A stretch of DNA of 64,000 nt from Symbiodinium natans (Eukaryota > Sar > Dinophyceae > Suessiales > Symbiodiniaceae). The stretch spans positions 1,153,579 through 1,217,578 of the forward strand of contig CAJNDS010000557.1 in NCBI GenBank assembly GCA_905221605.1, given 5' to 3'. The notes beneath the pieces were generated by a model, which saw nothing but the letters and a program-made list of their open reading frames with translations, searched no databases and was not told the origin of the DNA. Below, one piece after another: positions 27,301 through 30,300 of the stretch (position 1 is the first letter of the stretch; each line of letters begins with the position of its first letter). The translations under genes and the position numbers were made by a program.

Positions 27301-30300
27301 TGCCAAGATGCGCTGCTCGACCTGGGGCAAACTCCGATCAAAGGGTATGGCAGCAAAAGCGTGCGGAGTCTGTCCAAAAACCCCACGCAGGTCTGCAAGA
27401 ACAGCTTCCACGCAGGCTGCAGCTCCCTCGGCGGGGAGCATCATGCAGTGCAGATCAACTCCATGCATGTGCGGCTGAAAGGGCAAAAAGTGCGACCGCC
27501 ACTTGCTTACCCCCGTCTCCCTAGCAAGGTGGTTGGTGGCAGCCTGGATGATCTGTGCATGCGTGGCAATGCGCGGGAAATGATCAACTCGCACAAGCCT
27601 CCCTGGGGTATGGAACGCAATGACAAGATCGCCTTGATGCTCCTCGTAGGGGATGACAGCAAAACATGCCGTTTCACTATCATTCGTGCTGGCGGTGGCT
27701 TCCGTGCTGCTCGTTCCAGAGCTGGGGGTTGTCAAATACAACATGCGTCTGCGCTGCCAAAGCAGGCGTCGGGAAGAGGATCCCTGGCATGAATGGGTCA
27801 GTGCATGCACGGCTGAGACTATTTAGACTGATCCTGCCTCTTGCAATGTCAGGCGCAAAGCGCCGTGGCGGTCCTGGGCATACTTGTGTAATGCGCAAGG
27901 CGACTTCGTAAGATGACGCATCATCTGGAATTGCCAAAGTGCAAAACTCCCTTCCGAGCCGCCTGAGGTCGACGGGCACAGGGAGCCGCCCTGGAGTGAC
28001 GTGTGCTGCCCGTAGGACCAGTTGCAGGGCAGGGAGGCCTTCAAAGGCCGGCTTGAGCGCCGAGACAGCTGTAATGGGACCATCAAGAGATGCCTTCACA
28101 GCATCCTGGATCACATGCAGGATATCCCATTGTGGCCGCGTTCCGCGACTGCAGGCCCAGTACGCCCGAGTACGCCCAAGTACGCCCGAGTACGCCCGAG
28201 TACGCCCGAGTGCGCCCGAGTGCGCCCGAGTCCGCCCGAGTGCGCCCGAGTGCGCCCGAGTACGCCCGAGTACGCCCGAGTACGCCCGAGTGCGCGCCGA
28301 GTACGCCCGAGTGCGCCCGAGTACGTCCGAGTACGCCCGAGTACGCCCGAGTACGCCCGAGTCATACCCGGTCATACCCGGTCATACCCGGTCATACCCG
28401 GTCATACCCGGGCATACCCGGGCATACCCGGTCATACCCGGTCATACCCGGTCATACCCGGTCATACCCGGGCATACCGGGTCATACCCGGTCATACCCG
28501 GTCATACCCGGTCATACCCGGTCATACCGTCCCGTGGTTTTCCGCAGTCGCGGTTTCCCGTCACAGTGGGATATCCCGTTCGGGTCGGATTCGTCTCAGC
28601 CTAATATGCCCAACAGTGTCAACGAAAGCATATGCCTCCTCTCTGGCGGCGCCCGCTTGAAAGACATCAAGCTGATTTAGGGGCACAGATGAGGTCACAC
28701 TCAGCAATGCTGTGGAAGCCCCTTCGGAAAGCGGAATCATGCATGTCCATATCGCCTGGCGACGACACAAGGGCGGCATTCCATGGACTTGCTTGCAACG
28801 GCCTGGCAGGTGCCCCATCCGCATGCCTATACTGAATTGCGCCTTTGCGGCCGTCCCATTGTGCCCCTTTGCAGCAAGGAGTGGGAGGCGAGTGCGGCCG
28901 CACGACAAGACCGCTCGGGTCCTTGGAAACAGTGTCAGGCACAGATGCAGAGACACAGGGGCAAGGCAAAAAGTGACAGGCTCCCGGAGGAGCTGCAGGG
29001 CTCGCAGGAAGGTGCTGACGTCTTAGTGCCCTGAGCACCCTAATGGACAGTCGGGTTGAAAGCTCGTCCAAGGGGGACGGCTTCCACCCTGCACTTTCGC
29101 TAAAACGCACAAGTTTGGGCAAAGCACCTTTAGCACAGCGAGAAGTCTTGGTGGCTTTGCAGATGCATCCCTTGCTTTGCGGGTGATCTCCTCTTGAGAA
29201 GAGGGGCACAGTGCAGCGTAAAAAACCCGTCCTATTAGAGCTAGGAAGAGAAACCTCACTAACTTCAGCATCAAAAAGCCTAGGGTCCGAAATAAGCTGT
29301 ACTTCAAAGTCCCTGGCAACTTCGTACTGAAGACTGAAACCAAGCAACGTGGCGTGTACTGGATGGACACAGTCACTCTCATTTGTGACTGAATGAAGCA
29401 GCCCGAGGGTAGGCGCCCGCTGTGGCGTATCTAGCCTCAGGCCTTGCCAGGGGGCGGCTTCTTCTGCCCATCTGCCTTGTTGTCCTCGTCGTCGACGTTC
29501 ACCACCTCCACTGCCTGGTCCGTTGCGGTTGCAGCTTTGCGTCGTGGAGTTCTTTCTCGATCCCGCTCCGCAGTCTCTGCTTCCGTTTCTGCCTTCACGC
29601 GTGCCGCTGCCACTGCGTCCAGGAGAGAGCGCGCGAAGGCTTGATGCTGTGCCCGCTGTTGTCTCAGGGCTTGCTCCAGCTGCAGTTGGTTGCCAACTTT
29701 CTCGTCTTGCGCCACTGCAACCGCATCCTCGAAGGCCTCCGCATCGATGCCTTCCATTCCGGCCAGATCGGTGCTTCCCCCGACCTTGTTTTGCAAGGAG
29801 GACGGTGCTTCTGCCAAGGCGGCCGCCCACTGCAGTTCGCCCTCGTCCAGCTCGCCCAGCACCTTCTGTTGATCTTCGATCTGCTTCTGTAGCATTTCCT
29901 GGATCTGTCCAAGATAGGTGCTCCATCCAGCCAGGTAGGTTGCCCTCGCCGTTCGCACTTTGGAGAGCTCCTTGCGAGCTTTCTGTTGGGCCGAAACGGC
30001 CTTGTGGAGGAATTTGGCCTCCTCCTCCGACTCCTGCAGCTGGTGCGTCTCCAGTAACGCCTTGAGCGTCTCTGGCAGCTTGTCCTTGGTCTGCTCCATG
30101 GCTTGTACCAGCTGCAAGCGTGCTTGTTTCTCCTGCGAAGGCGCTGAGGTCGATGTCGCCGATCCAGTAGCCTTTGCAGAGGCCAGTGCTTGTGGCGGAG
30201 CTGGTGGCGGTGGCACCTGTCGGATTGAAGGCGCCGCCCATTCTCCCGGCGGAGGCCCAAGAGGTGCTTGCTTCGCAGCCCCTTTGCCCCCCTTGTCTCG

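Larger units (their letters stand above)
28128..28568. mobile_element. hAT-like non-autonomous element with two 10-bp tandem arrays
   Basis: 441 bp flanked by a perfect 8-bp duplication GGATATCC (28120-28127 and 28569-28576). Terminal inverted repeats start CATTGTG / CACTGTG and share CCGCGACTGC (18 of 25 positions). CA...TG ends with an 8-bp duplication are the hallmark of hAT transposons. The interior is almost entirely two satellites, TACGCCCGAG (about 20 copies) and GTCATACCCG (about 17 copies). No coding capacity. Confidence 0.8.
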
